Part shown: piece after piece, positions 52,981 to 63,073 of the stretch
Position numbering within the stretch: the stretch's first letter is position 1
Layout of the letters: each line of letters opens with the position of its first letter
DNA from: CAZZCU01 sp964652825
Lineage (GTDB): Bacteria; Bdellovibrionota_B; Oligoflexia; Oligoflexales; CAZZCU01
Length of the DNA: 64,000 bases
Assembly (NCBI GenBank): GCA_964652825.1
Contig: CAZZCU010000002.1
Location: 62,001-126,000, forward strand
Reading direction: 5' to 3'
The notes under the pieces: generated by a model
Databases searched by the model: none
Told to the model about the DNA's origin: nothing
What the model saw: only the letters and a program-made list of their open reading frames with translations
Position numbers and translations under genes: made by a program

Positions 52981-54201
52981 ATGAGACTCCATTACACAAG
53001 CATTCCGTTTATCATCGGCGTTGTCTTGCTGGCAGGTAGCCGACAGGCGGCGGCTGAAGAGCTCCGGGATATTTATACTCCGGTGCGTCCCGTTGGTATG
53101 GGCGGTGCCTTCACCGGTGTCGCCAATGATGAAAACGCGGTATGGACGAATCCGGCGGGTGTCGCCCGTCTGCGCAAAGCCAGATCGCGCAAGCCCATTA
53201 ATCTCATCACTGTTCCCAATATCGTAATGGGTGCCAATACCGCAGCACGCAGTTTCTACAGTGGGCTGCGCAGCTCGGATGATGTCGCCGAGACCGTGGC
53301 TAGTTCCGATGTCTCCGCTGACAAACCGTTTTGGGCGACGTTGTCGCTGGCGCCCCTGGCGTTCTTCAATGCCGGCCCGGTACCTGGCGGTATCGGCTTT
53401 TATTCCAACACCGTCACCAAAGTCGTGCCTGATACTGATGCACCCACCACCGCTAAAATCGATGCCTACAGTGATCTTGGTGGTGTGTTCTCGCTTGCGT
53501 TCACAACCCCATCAAATCGCTTTAGCATCGGAACACAGGTACGGTATATCAATCGTTATGCCGTAGAGAGCACCGTAGCAACCGACAGCCTCAAAGATGC
53601 TGCTGTGTTGAAAGATCAATTTCTTAATCAGGCAAACACCTCGTCAGCGTTGGCAGTGGACGCCGGTATGCTGCTGACCCTGGCGGATTTCTGGTTCCCT
53701 ACGCTTGGGGTTTCCGTACTCAATGCACCACTCGGCTGCCGCGACAATTACCTGAATCCTTTCATGAAGGAACGACAGACGATCTGCGGCACCAAGTTTG
53801 TCGGCAAATTCGCCAATCAGGAAGCACTCACCACTATCGATCCAACCGACATCCGTGTCGGCTTGTCCATTACACCACGCCTGACCCGCACGGTGGGTCT
53901 GCGTTTGGCAGCGGACGTGCACCACATGGCTTTCGGCTATGGCGATAACTACGTCGGGCTACCGGGCGTTGAGCCGCTAAAGATGCTGCATGTCGGCAGC
54001 GAATTGTACTTTGGCAACCCACTGGTTCCGAGTCCGTTTAGCCTTAGACTCGGTGTCAATCAAGGCTTTGTAAGCTTTGGCTGGACCGCGCGTATCGAAA
54101 TGCTGGCGCTAGAAATGGCCGTCTACGGCAAAGATATTTCTAATGACGAAAGCCCGCGCGAGGACCGGCGGATTCTTGGGTCGCTTTCACTGGAATTTTA
54201 A
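52981..54201 (+). CDS. FadL/PorV-like outer-membrane protein
   Basis: 406 residues. Signal peptide ends near residue 25 (QAAAEE). The mature N-terminus has the PorV/FadL-family motif RPVGMGGAFTGVANDENAVWTNPAGVARL, then many amphipathic strands and a barrel end LGSLSLEF with terminal Phe. A loop contains two Cys (GCRDNY, TICGT) that could be bridged. Transports hydrophobic molecules or acts as an outer-membrane scaffold. Followed by a lipoprotein gene 47 bases downstream, the likely operon partner. Confidence 0.78.
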   Translation: MRLHYTSIPFIIGVVLLAGSRQAAAEELRDIYTPVRPVGMGGAFTGVANDENAVWTNPAGVARLRKARSRKPINLITVPNIVMGANTAARSFYSGLRSSDDVAETVASSDVSADKPFWATLSLAPLAFFNAGPVPGGIGFYSNTVTKVVPDTDAPTTAKIDAYSDLGGVFSLAFTTPSNRFSIGTQVRYINRYAVESTVATDSLKDAAVLKDQFLNQANTSSALAVDAGMLLTLADFWFPTLGVSVLNAPLGCRDNYLNPFMKERQTICGTKFVGKFANQEALTTIDPTDIRVGLSITPRLTRTVGLRLAADVHHMAFGYGDNYVGLPGVEPLKMLHVGSELYFGNPLVPSPFSLRLGVNQGFVSFGWTARIEMLALEMAVYGKDISNDESPREDRRILGSLSLEF

Positions 54202-54248
54202 GCTAGTAAGGTATTATATCTGGCAAAAGTCTAGTAAGGTAACCGTCA

Positions 54249-55376
54249 ATGTTAGCTCTCCATTTTAAGCTCTTGATCATTGTTCCACTGCTGGCTGCTT
54301 ATGGTTGTGCCACGACACCAGAACGCACCACCAGACGCACACAATATCCTAAGTACAGCCGTGCCCAACAACCTGTCACCACACAACCGACGACGGACAA
54401 AACCACAACGACTGCAACAACGAACGACACAACCACGCAACGGGTTCAAGTTAGAGACATGGATCTGCTGCAGTTTGTGACGCGACACACGAGCGATGCC
54501 AATCTGCCATTGACTGACCGCGACCACAGCATATTTCAGCAAGTGGAAGACATGCCCAAACCAGGCAGTACCGCCGAAGCGGTTATAGTGGTCGGCACAG
54601 CAAAATCATTGCTCATCACACCGACAACACCCAAGCAGCAATATCAGGAAGAAAATTTACACGGCACCGATAACAATACGCCGGCAATGTCACCAGGCGG
54701 TTTGCCTGACGCAGCGGTGCCCTCGTTGCAAAATTTACTGACTACACGGGGCGTGAATCTGCCGCTCGCCATTAACAGCAATAGCTTGCTGAAAAATCTG
54801 GTGACGTTTGATCTACTCCAACGAGCTCTGAACTCCGGAAATAACACACCGGATTTTGTTGCAAACGTGCGAGCGGCAATGGCAACACATGCGGCGCAAT
54901 GGGCACGTTTTAGCAATGCGGAAAGCCAAGGGGTGACGCCCCTACCCGCCGATAACGGCGAACCAGCGATGACCGCACCACAGACTTTTAGTCCCGCCGA
55001 TCTGCGCAATGGCGATAATATTTTGCTGGAGGCGCAGCGACTTGCTTCCAATAAAATGTTTCCGCAAGCGATAGCCAAGGCGCAACAGATTCAGGCCGAC
55101 AGTCCCATGCATGCCATGGCTCAGGATAGAATTCGTAGTTTCAGCAATCAGGCTGTGCAGGATTTACGGCAAAAAGCCGCTGTTGCTTTCCAGAGCGCGC
55201 AGCAGCCTGTCTCCGACCCGAAAACGCGTGCCGCTTATTTGCAGCAAGCGCGCAACTTCCTGGAACAGGCGATTAAGGACTTTCCCACTGCCGATCAGAT
55301 TGGCACCGTGCGCGAAAACCTGGCGGTCATCACTCGCGATCTCGAACAAATCGGCGAAGCAAACGACGACGACTAG
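54249..55376 (+). CDS. Lipoprotein with low-complexity linker and helical C-terminus
   Basis: 375 residues, lipobox AAYGC with Cys20. A Thr/Gln/Arg-rich linker (about 25-65) is followed by helical segments, the last (about 250-370) a TPR-like solenoid (NGDNILLEAQRLASNKMFPQAIAKAQQIQ; AYLQQARNFLEQAIKDFP). No catalytic motif. Same direction as the FadL/PorV-like gene. Ends one base before the stop of the convergent STAS-like gene. Confidence 0.68.
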   Translation: MLALHFKLLIIVPLLAAYGCATTPERTTRRTQYPKYSRAQQPVTTQPTTDKTTTTATTNDTTTQRVQVRDMDLLQFVTRHTSDANLPLTDRDHSIFQQVEDMPKPGSTAEAVIVVGTAKSLLITPTTPKQQYQEENLHGTDNNTPAMSPGGLPDAAVPSLQNLLTTRGVNLPLAINSNSLLKNLVTFDLLQRALNSGNNTPDFVANVRAAMATHAAQWARFSNAESQGVTPLPADNGEPAMTAPQTFSPADLRNGDNILLEAQRLASNKMFPQAIAKAQQIQADSPMHAMAQDRIRSFSNQAVQDLRQKAAVAFQSAQQPVSDPKTRAAYLQQARNFLEQAIKDFPTADQIGTVRENLAVITRDLEQIGEANDDD

Positions 55377-55377
55377 T

Positions 55378-55878
55378 TTACAGATCGGCGCTTTCGAGAT
55401 TATCGTCGCTGACTTCTTCTTCACCACCAGTCCGCAGACCTTGACGAATACGCGCGAGCGCGACCGGTTCGCCAAAAACCACCTGACTGAGATCAGCATC
55501 AAAAATCTTTGGATGATATTCCCGCAACCATTCCAATGCTTCTTCGGGAGTATAAAAGGTCGGGAAGTTTAACGACGTGTAGCTATAAGATTCAAGAACC
55601 TCGCGCGAACGTTCCATCACGCCGGTAAAAATCATCGGAAAACGCAAACGCTTGTGCAGCTGCAACATTTCCACCAGAAAAGTCGGACATACATCCTTCT
55701 CGTCTTGCAAATCCAACAACAGATACTTTAATTCCGTGCCCATGAGCCAGTTATGGACAATGCCACCGATATCAAGACAATTGCGGCATTCCGTCTCAGT
55801 GCACGCGCCGTTACGAACCACGTTCAGAATCACGGCGTTGTCTAAATTTTCTGGAACGACATCCATCATAATTTTCAT
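55378..55878 (-). CDS. STAS-like domain protein
   Basis: 166 residues. The segment YLLLDLQDEKDVCPTFLVEMLQLHKRLRFPMIFTGVMERSREVLESYSYTS... has the alternating strand-helix pattern of STAS/anti-anti-sigma folds (hydrophobic strand, short helix, strand, helix). The usual phosphorylated Ser segment is not clear: CPTFL takes its place. N-terminal Cys pair ACTETECRNC (about residues 25-34) is unusual for STAS proteins and could bind metal. C-terminal tail is acidic. Fold assignment is inference. Confidence 0.5.
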   Translation of the reverse strand: MKIMMDVVPENLDNAVILNVVRNGACTETECRNCLDIGGIVHNWLMGTELKYLLLDLQDEKDVCPTFLVEMLQLHKRLRFPMIFTGVMERSREVLESYSYTSLNFPTFYTPEEALEWLREYHPKIFDADLSQVVFGEPVALARIRQGLRTGGEEEVSDDNLESADL

Positions 55879-55998
55879 CCCCTAACTTTGGGAGCAAATG
55901 GCGGCTAGAATCAAGATAAAACCGCCTTAGTTAATAAATCCGCGCCGGATCGTCAAGTGCTTTCGCACGCTTTCACAAACGATAAAACCTATAAATTT

Positions 55999-56487
55999 CT
56001 AGATGTTATAGCCAAAAACCTGTTTTTTATCCAACCACCGACCAATCAGCTGTCGCTTGATATCCGCCAGATTGCCGCCATTTAGGGTCGTTTTGATCTC
56101 CGGAATCGCCTGCGTTAAAAACAAGCGGGCATCCTCCAGCGATTTAGCCACATGGTGGACGGGCCGCAGATGCAGGGTGATCCGATCGTCGCCGATCAAT
56201 GCCAATAAACGTGTATCAGTATGCGCATCCAGGGTTTTGGTCGCCACCAACCCCGGCGCATCCACACGCAAAATCGCCGCGATAGTCAAATGCACCTCGC
56301 CCGCATGTGGATCGGTCGTCGACGGCAACGTCTCGCTACTGATCAGTAACTCCCAGACCAGGCCATCACGGTCCTCAATGGTGCTAAGGTTGTTCTCTCG
56401 CAACCAGAACGCCAGGTGCTGGTGCGCGCTACTCGCGGACACGATCAGAGGTTTAGACGGGGTGCGATCATTGTCTTTATTGTACAT
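55999..56487 (-). CDS. Conserved-looking cytoplasmic protein of unknown function
   Basis: 162 residues from ATG 56487 preceded by GGAGGGG; the longer frame adds 15 residues without a ribosome site. No signal peptide, membrane segment or Cys. Strand/helix alternation (GLVWELLISSETL, HLTIAAILRVD, DRITLHLRPVHHVAKSLEDARLFL) suggests a compact alpha/beta fold. No family recognised. Divergent from the LptE-like gene; about 120 gene-free bases lie on its other side. Confidence 0.6.
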   Translation of the reverse strand: MYNKDNDRTPSKPLIVSASSAHQHLAFWLRENNLSTIEDRDGLVWELLISSETLPSTTDPHAGEVHLTIAAILRVDAPGLVATKTLDAHTDTRLLALIGDDRITLHLRPVHHVAKSLEDARLFLTQAIPEIKTTLNGGNLADIKRQLIGRWLDKKQVFGYNI

Positions 56488-56601
56488 ACGCCCCTCCCAG
56501 GCTATGATCGAACGGCTTTTGCAAAAACACAAGCGACGCGAACGTCGTCATGGATGATCGATTTTTCATCGTTTTTTGAGAGTATAGCGAGTTGACGAGC
56601 C

Positions 56602-57234
56602 GTGAGAAAGCTCAGAAATAGCTTTGCGACAACTTTACGCCTGTTGCTGTTAACGGCTCTGATCCCAGCTTGCGCCTATCGATTCACTAATCGACATATC
56701 AGCACCCCAGCCGGCGCCAGCACCATTGCCATCGAATCCATTTTTGACACCAGCCGGGAAGTATTCCCGCACGAGGTTCTGTGGGACTCTCTGCAACGCA
56801 CTTTCGCCAAAAACGGACATTTGCGCCTGGCACCACGTCATGAAGCGGATTTAATTCTGCGCGTACATATCGCCGAAGGCAACATCACGCCCGCCGGCTC
56901 CGCCGAGAAGATTGGTCCCGAAAATGACCCCAAACTCGATACCGCCGTACGGCCCGAATATAATTTGTTTCGTATTTTGCCGCGCGCCGGCACTTTTTCA
57001 CAGATCGAAGCAGTAACAGCGCGCATGGAGGTCGAGGTTTTCGACCTGCGCAGCAAAGAACTGGTGATGAGTAAAACTTACTCCGTCGCCTCCAGCTTCA
57101 AAAGCATTCGCGACAAACATTTATTTGCCGCGAACAGCAATTATCTCTTTTACGAGGAATCGATCACTTCGGCTTTTAAACGCATGTCTGATGACATCGC
57201 CAACCGCGTTCTGACCGATCTTTTGGTTCAATAA
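56602..57234 (+). CDS. lptE: LptE-like LPS-assembly lipoprotein
   Basis: 210 residues from GTG 56602. Lipobox IPAC with Cys24, followed at once by AYRF, the short motif seen right after the lipidated Cys in many LptE proteins. The pattern TIAIESIFDTSREVFPHEVLWDSLQRTFAKNGHLRLAPRHEADLILRVHI and VEVFDLRSKELVMSKTYSV matches the LptE/DUF-type plug with a strand for each conserved segment. LptE occupies the LptD barrel lumen. Its location 425 bases from lptD, on the opposite strand, supports the call. Confidence 0.72.
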   Translation: MRKLRNSFATTLRLLLLTALIPACAYRFTNRHISTPAGASTIAIESIFDTSREVFPHEVLWDSLQRTFAKNGHLRLAPRHEADLILRVHIAEGNITPAGSAEKIGPENDPKLDTAVRPEYNLFRILPRAGTFSQIEAVTARMEVEVFDLRSKELVMSKTYSVASSFKSIRDKHLFAANSNYLFYEESITSAFKRMSDDIANRVLTDLLVQ

Positions 57235-57250
57235 AACCACTCCCGTTCAA

Positions 57251-57499
57251 TCAGTTGCCGACGAGCGCAACGCCATCATCATTATCGTGCGCTTGAAAAT
57301 CTTTTTCACTCTCGGAATAACCATCACTTGGCGCCCAGTAGTGATCTTCAGCCGCCAAACGTGCATCATCATATTGTTCGGAAAAATCATCCATGGCTTC
57401 GACAGGCTCAACCAGGTTTTCCGTCGCATACGTGTCGCTGGCGGTAAACATGATCAGTAGAAGGATAAATGCGTAAAGCAAGACATTGGTAAAACTCAT
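57251..57499 (-). CDS. Small acidic exported or membrane protein
   Basis: 82 residues from ATG 57499 (GGAGG four bases upstream). One hydrophobic segment (about 5-22) that may be a signal peptide ending TYAT. The rest is Asp/Glu-rich (EAMDDFSEQYDDARLAAEDHYW; KDFQAHDNDDG). No family recognised. Convergent with the LptE-like gene, in the gap to lptD. Confidence 0.6.
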   Translation of the reverse strand: MSFTNVLLYAFILLLIMFTASDTYATENLVEPVEAMDDFSEQYDDARLAAEDHYWAPSDGYSESEKDFQAHDNDDGVALVGN

Positions 57500-57659
57500 G
57501 ATTCCTCCATTGGCGGGCAAAAGACCCTAAAGTCACACCCGACTCATTTATCCTAAGTCGGTCCTGCCAGCGGAGACTTTAACAGCGAAGATACTCTACC
57601 TAAAAATGAAATAAAATAAGGAGGTTACATTGATTTCTCAGGTTTTTATTCTATCTATC

Positions 57660-60600
57660 TTAGGAATCCCGATCGCCGGGGAATTGGCGAACGATGGCCT
57701 TCTCCAGACCGTCGTAGTCTTTCTTTTGGCCATTAAAGATAACCGTCAATGCCAGATAGTACCGCGCCAGTCGTTCATCAACACCAAACTCTTTGGTGCG
57801 CACAAATTTTAAACCCCAGCAATCCGACGGCGATAAATACTCCATCGCCATGATCGACTCGTAAACGTCAGTATCACGACGCGCCAGATTCACCGAGGCC
57901 CTCACCCGTGGAATCACCCAGGTATTAAAACCGACGCGGCGGGTATGTGTACGATTAAACGTCAAACTACCGTTGTCATCCAAAGCCTCTTTCTTCAACT
58001 CGTAACCAAAAGACAATCGCGATGAATACACTGATGGTAAACCAAGAGTGAAAATCGACTCGGCCGCCGCCTTGCGATAGATGTTATATCGGGTATCAGA
58101 GGTTAACCCAAAACCAAGCGCGCCCACCGAAGCCACAACGCGCGGCTCACTCCACGGCTCCGGAAGATTACTCGGTGGTACACCCAGATCATTCGCTAAT
58201 TTAATCGCCGCGCGCCGCTCCTTTTCCTTGATCAAGTCATAGCTGATATTGGCGGAAAACGACGCGGGATCAGCGTAGGCGAAATCGTGACGTTCATAGC
58301 GATTCACCAGGAAGCGGTTGGGATTTTTGGGATCGATGATCTCAGCTTCCGAGGTCACGAGCCGATCCAGACTTTGACTCAGCTCGCGGCGTGCCCGTTG
58401 ACTGAAGGTTTCTTTTTGATTTTCCTCGCCCGCCGCGGTATCGGCTCCCGGAATCAGACGCCAGTTGCGGGTGAAAGTACGCCAGCGATGTGTTGTCGCG
58501 AAGGTAATCGTTTGTTGTTTGTACATCCACTCGGATGGTGGAGCGATATCATCGTTATCCCGCACATAAGTTTTGCGATCCGTTGCCGCATACAACAAGT
58601 CGGCACGCGCCCCATTGGGATCATCCAACGGCGCCACGGCGATATCGCCATAGGGGCCACGACGTACGACCGATGGGCGCGCGGCAACCGTAATCGACCA
58701 ATTCATCAGATGGTGAAGATAACGATCGCCGGCATCGATATCATCAGCATCGCCCGTCGTATTCAAAAAAGTCGGTAGTTGTGCCTGACCATCAATGGGC
58801 AAATTAAAAGTAAAACCTGTACGCCATGAACGTATCGTACTCGTTTCTTCCGACAAAGCTGCATGCCTGATCGAGCGCGCTTCGAGATTGGTAAAATGAT
58901 CAATCGTCACGGCACCACGCGTGACCAGTGGCGAGACAAAATCAGCTTTCACCCGCTGCCAACTTCCGGACCCCAAAGTCCGCGCTGGGATAGTCACATC
59001 AATATTCTTCTCGGGATAATTCTCGGTAATTTGTCGATGCTCGCCCAGTAATTGCCCATAAAGCGGTCGCGTCCACCTACCGCCCGGGTGTAGCGTGAAC
59101 ATCCGACTTTGTGCGACCGCCTGCATTGGCAACTGATGCCCGGCAAACTGATTATCGGTCAAAACCTGATCGCCAAAGCCCGTACCCAAAGATGCATACA
59201 AGTCTTTGCCATCATAATGCAGGCGCGCGCGCGACGTCGCAAACGCGTTCGATGATGCTGCCGTGTTCAAGGCTTCTTGAAAATTATCCGGCAAACGCAA
59301 ATCCCGCACATAACGATGATCGCTATTCATCTCGCCGCGCCCCGCCAACGACAAACGCGGCGCCAGCAAACTCACACCACGAAATCGTCGCGAGCCGCGC
59401 CAGGTGTTTGCAGGTACACCCAGACGCGTGCGAATACTATCCTGGCAAATCAAAAAATTTTGCGGGTCGGGATCATTGGGATCACAAATACTGGTATCAG
59501 CAAGATACTCCGGCAAGAGCGTTTCTCGCGCTTCGCGATCAGCAACCCACAGCCGGTCACGGATCGTTTCCACCTGTATTTCCCAGCCGGAATACTGGCG
59601 CTGCTGATACCGCAATTCCAAGCCAAGCTTGGTGCCACGCCGCTCGAATACTTCAGTGGTGATAGTACTGTCAAAGTTAGGCGCCAGGTCCAGATACACC
59701 GGCTGCGAATAGATTTTGCCAGAACCACGCACGTCATCCGCGAAGGTCGGCATCAAAAATCCAGACTGGCGACGATCTTTGATCGGTAGTTTTAGATACG
59801 GCAAATATAAAATCGGAATGCCTTTGATTTCCAGAATCGGATGATACATATCGGCGTAGCCGCCGACTTGTGCATGAATGCGATCGGCGCGAAACCCCCA
59901 TGCCGGCGCCTCATCATCCTCGCACCGACAGGGACTGAAGACGGATTCATACGCTTCAAAGTCGTTACCGTTAGTCCGTTGCATCACTTTGCCGGTCAAA
60001 CGAAAATATGATGGCTCCTGCGAGAAGCTCCCATACTGCGCGGCATCGCGCCGGCCTTTTTCCCAAAACTGCCGGCGGTTCTTAAAGTTTTTACGCCGCT
60101 CCGGACTCATGCGCGCCAGTGCCGGATTCTCCTGATCACGGGCGATTTGTTCCTGTTCCAAAGTCAGCGCATACTGATCGACCAGATCCTCACTGAGCTC
60201 CTTGCCTCCCAAAGTGTCACGACGATAGCGATTACGCAGCCGCTGTTTTTGCTGCTCCAAACTATCCAGCCGGCGGCGACGTTCGGTTTCGTACCATAAT
60301 TCATACGGTGTAAAACCAAGCACTTCCTGACTCAGACGATGAATCAGTTGCTGGTCGGCATTCACCATCGCACTATTGTAAATTTTAAAATTGGTATTAT
60401 TGACCTGATAGATCAACTGATCGCCGGTGAACAGCTGCGATTCGGTAAGAATGATGACATGGCCGGTTGCTTCGAGAGTATCGCGACTCCGATCAAACTC
60501 GACTTTGTCAGCGGCGATAATAACGCCACCACCAATGGCGACGACGTCACCCTCAAAAACCTGCTTCATACCATCACTGGTAAAACGATTCACCCGCGCA

Positions 60601-60815
60601 TCAAAAAACATCTGCGGCCCGACATCCAGCGGTAAGACGCGAAAACCCTCGCCGCCGGTACCATCAGCATCCGGAACCGGTGTCGCAGCGGCGGGAACTT
60701 CACTGATGGCGGCAGCGCCCACCGCGTTTTGCGCATAGACGATCGGATCACTCAACGGTAGGAAGACAGCCAAACAAAGGCTCGCCAAAAGACGCGCTGC
60801 CAGGTTGAATCGCAA
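57660..60815 (-). CDS. lptD: LPS-assembly outer-membrane protein LptD
   Basis: About 1051 residues, longer than the ~780 of E. coli. The start is uncertain because the frame runs into folC; TTG 60815 gives a clean signal peptide (ARLLASLCLAVFLPL... ending IVYA), GTG 60854 is the alternative. The N-terminal OstA/LptA-like jellyroll has FEGDVVAIGGGVIIAADKVEFDRSRDTLEATGHV (about 85-120). The LptD core is marked by CRCEDDEAPAWGFRADRI and GIPILYLPYLKLPIKDRRQSGFLMP. The extra length lies mainly in a charged helical insertion (about 180-290) between OstA and the barrel. Inserts LPS into the outer leaflet. Overlaps folC by 68 bases. Confidence 0.9.
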   Translation of the reverse strand: MRFNLAARLLASLCLAVFLPLSDPIVYAQNAVGAAAISEVPAAATPVPDADGTGGEGFRVLPLDVGPQMFFDARVNRFTSDGMKQVFEGDVVAIGGGVIIAADKVEFDRSRDTLEATGHVIILTESQLFTGDQLIYQVNNTNFKIYNSAMVNADQQLIHRLSQEVLGFTPYELWYETERRRRLDSLEQQKQRLRNRYRRDTLGGKELSEDLVDQYALTLEQEQIARDQENPALARMSPERRKNFKNRRQFWEKGRRDAAQYGSFSQEPSYFRLTGKVMQRTNGNDFEAYESVFSPCRCEDDEAPAWGFRADRIHAQVGGYADMYHPILEIKGIPILYLPYLKLPIKDRRQSGFLMPTFADDVRGSGKIYSQPVYLDLAPNFDSTITTEVFERRGTKLGLELRYQQRQYSGWEIQVETIRDRLWVADREARETLLPEYLADTSICDPNDPDPQNFLICQDSIRTRLGVPANTWRGSRRFRGVSLLAPRLSLAGRGEMNSDHRYVRDLRLPDNFQEALNTAASSNAFATSRARLHYDGKDLYASLGTGFGDQVLTDNQFAGHQLPMQAVAQSRMFTLHPGGRWTRPLYGQLLGEHRQITENYPEKNIDVTIPARTLGSGSWQRVKADFVSPLVTRGAVTIDHFTNLEARSIRHAALSEETSTIRSWRTGFTFNLPIDGQAQLPTFLNTTGDADDIDAGDRYLHHLMNWSITVAARPSVVRRGPYGDIAVAPLDDPNGARADLLYAATDRKTYVRDNDDIAPPSEWMYKQQTITFATTHRWRTFTRNWRLIPGADTAAGEENQKETFSQRARRELSQSLDRLVTSEAEIIDPKNPNRFLVNRYERHDFAYADPASFSANISYDLIKEKERRAAIKLANDLGVPPSNLPEPWSEPRVVASVGALGFGLTSDTRYNIYRKAAAESIFTLGLPSVYSSRLSFGYELKKEALDDNGSLTFNRTHTRRVGFNTWVIPRVRASVNLARRDTDVYESIMAMEYLSPSDCWGLKFVRTKEFGVDERLARYYLALTVIFNGQKKDYDGLEKAIVRQFPGDRDS

Positions 60816-62097
60816 AGTATGCCATGACTTCGGCCAGTGCCAAAATCGAGCCACAAATGATCCACGGTTGGGGCTGATGACGCCAAGTAGTTGTGGCAAA
60901 CCGCCATGCCGTCGCAAAGTCACCAAAGAATGGTAACTGCTGGTGCGTTTGCCCCAATTGCCGCTGCTGCCAAGAACGTTCATGATTAATTCTAAATAAC
61001 ACAACGGGGTCTAAGATGCCCTGTAAAACGTCAAGCATGGGTGCGAAGTCCTTGTCGGCAAGAATGCTGATCAAGGCAGGCAACCGTCGCCCGTCACGAC
61101 CATAGCCGCTGTTGTATAAGGCGTCTTTCAGCGCACGCGCGCCGTCGGGATTATGCGCGGCATCGAGAAGCAGCTGCATCGCCGGTTGCGCATCGGGGGT
61201 CAGCAAGCGTACGGGTTGAAACCGCCCGGCAACACCAGCGGGCCAGGGCAAATTCCTATCCGGAAAACGCGCGATCGTCTCGCGAGCAAGCGTCGGCGGC
61301 GACGACGGAGACTGTGTGGAACCGATACGATGGATGACTTCATAAAAGACGGTCGCCGCCAGTGCAAAATTGCGCCGCAAAAAAACCGGTGCCGTTTGTA
61401 AAACGCCCGGCAGAATAGAATCCGCTCCGACACGATAGAGTGGTATGGAGTGCTGCTCGGCAAAAGCGGTGATGGCGACATCCGCCGCGCGCGCCTCCGG
61501 CGAAGTGTTGTCAGCATCACCCCAGAACAACGGGCGACCGCGCCTGCCAATGGCGGCTTTCTCGCGGGCGATATCAGCAATATCCTCACCGAGATACTCT
61601 TGATGATCACGACCAATAGCGGTAACCACCGACACCAGCGGATCGAGAATATTGGTGGCGTCCAGTCGTCCACCGAGACCAACTTCGATGACGTTGATGT
61701 CGGTGCCGCACTGCGCAAAGCGCAACAGTGCAATCAGCGTGATGACTTCAAAGAACGTCAGCGCATCATACAACGCCACCGGCAATGCCGCGCGCAGTGC
61801 TTGCCAGTGCGCGTGTATATCTTCGTCGCTGGTTGCAATACCGGTGATCTGAACGCGCTCCGAGACATGCAATAAATGCGGCGAGGTATACAATCCGGTT
61901 TTGTAACCGGCCTGACTAAGCAACTGCCACAAAAAAGCCGCGGTTGTACCTTTACCATTGGTTCCTGCAACGAGGATCACGGGAATGGCGGCAGCCGGCT
62001 CGCCGAGTTGTTGATACGCCGCCTGCATGCGCTCCAAATCGAGCTTGATGGTTTGCGGACGCTTGCCGAACAGCTCGATGAAATCCAAATTGCGCAT
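60748..62097 (-). CDS. folC: Folylpolyglutamate/dihydrofolate synthase
   Basis: 449 residues. P-loop GTNGKGTT (about 46-53), TSPHLLHVSERVQI, FFEVITLIAL, VEVGLGGRLDATNI and LLLDAAHNPDGARAL are the family hallmarks. Adds glutamate to (dihydro)folates in the cytoplasm. Lies 24 bases after accD in the same direction, the accD-folC order common in proteobacteria; its end overlaps lptD. Confidence 0.95.
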   Translation of the reverse strand: MRNLDFIELFGKRPQTIKLDLERMQAAYQQLGEPAAAIPVILVAGTNGKGTTAAFLWQLLSQAGYKTGLYTSPHLLHVSERVQITGIATSDEDIHAHWQALRAALPVALYDALTFFEVITLIALLRFAQCGTDINVIEVGLGGRLDATNILDPLVSVVTAIGRDHQEYLGEDIADIAREKAAIGRRGRPLFWGDADNTSPEARAADVAITAFAEQHSIPLYRVGADSILPGVLQTAPVFLRRNFALAATVFYEVIHRIGSTQSPSSPPTLARETIARFPDRNLPWPAGVAGRFQPVRLLTPDAQPAMQLLLDAAHNPDGARALKDALYNSGYGRDGRRLPALISILADKDFAPMLDVLQGILDPVVLFRINHERSWQQRQLGQTHQQLPFFGDFATAWRFATTTWRHQPQPWIICGSILALAEVMAYFAIQPGSASFGEPLFGCLPTVE

Positions 62098-62121
62098 TCA
62101 GCACCCGTCGCACTGGCGTTT

Positions 62122-62964
62122 CTAGCCGGGTAATAACATTCCCAATATCTGAGCAATACGAGGACGTAACGAATCACGATGACAGATCATGTCAAGCATG
62201 CCGTGATCGAGCAGGAATTCCGAACGCTGAAAACCTTTGGGCAACTCCTGACCGATGGTCTGCTGAATAACACGTGGTCCGGCAAAGCCGATCAAGGCGC
62301 CGGGCTCGGCGATGTTAACGTCGCCGAGCATCGCAAAACTGGCAGCAACACCGCCGGTGGTTGGATGCGTTAAAACCGAGATAAACGGAACACCGCCGTC
62401 ACGAAGCTTGGCGAGAGCGGCGCAGGTTTTAGCCATCTGCATCAAACTCAAAATACCTTCATGCATGCGCGCCCCACCGGACGAGGAGACAATGATGGCT
62501 GGTTCACGCGCGACCAAAGCCTTCTCGAATACACGCTTGATCTTCTCGCCGACGACCGAGCCCATGCTGCCGCCCATGAATTGAAAATCAAAAACGCCGA
62601 TATGTACCGGCCGATTCATCAGCAAGCCACGACCACAGATGATCGCGTCGAGGCGCTGCAATTTTCGCTGCGTATCTTGCAAGCGTTGCCGATACGGCGC
62701 TTTATCGACAAATTCCAAAGGATCGGAACTGGCAAGATTCTGGTCATACTCCGCGAAAGATTGCGGATCGAGAAAACGATGAATGCGTTCGTATGCAGGT
62801 AAAGGATAATGAAACTGGCATTTGGGACAAACATTCTGGTTGGCCTCAAAATCCTTGCGATAGATCACTTCTGTACAGTGCTCACACCGCGTCCACAAAC
62901 CATCCGGTGTATCGATGCGTTGACCTTGCGAGAGAGGCGCCGCCTCACGATGTAACCAAGCCAT
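62122..62964 (-). CDS. accD: Acetyl-CoA carboxylase carboxyltransferase subunit beta
   Basis: 280 residues. N-terminal zinc ribbon CEHC...CPKC (about 27-30 and 46-49) and the crotonase-like carboxyltransferase domain (FMGGSMGSVVGEKI, SSSGGARMHEGILSLMQMAKT, PTTGGVAASFAMLGD, GFAGPRVIQQT). With AccA it transfers CO2 from carboxybiotin to acetyl-CoA for fatty-acid synthesis. Likely first gene of the accD-folC-lptD set. Confidence 0.97.
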   Translation of the reverse strand: MAWLHREAAPLSQGQRIDTPDGLWTRCEHCTEVIYRKDFEANQNVCPKCQFHYPLPAYERIHRFLDPQSFAEYDQNLASSDPLEFVDKAPYRQRLQDTQRKLQRLDAIICGRGLLMNRPVHIGVFDFQFMGGSMGSVVGEKIKRVFEKALVAREPAIIVSSSGGARMHEGILSLMQMAKTCAALAKLRDGGVPFISVLTHPTTGGVAASFAMLGDVNIAEPGALIGFAGPRVIQQTIGQELPKGFQRSEFLLDHGMLDMICHRDSLRPRIAQILGMLLPG

Positions 62965-63073
62965 AATTTCCTTCCGGTAACGAGAGGAGCCAAAAATTAG
63001 CAGACGTGAATTCCGCGGTCAATCAGTCCCCACACCAGGTGCATCTTAACATTGTGAAAATATTAATTTTCTC

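Noticed and set aside
57630..57812. Rightward ORF of 60 codons with a very good AAGGAGG upstream of TTG
   Set aside because: It runs antisense into the 3' end of lptD and its sequence has no independent sign of coding; the ribosome-site match is probably chance.
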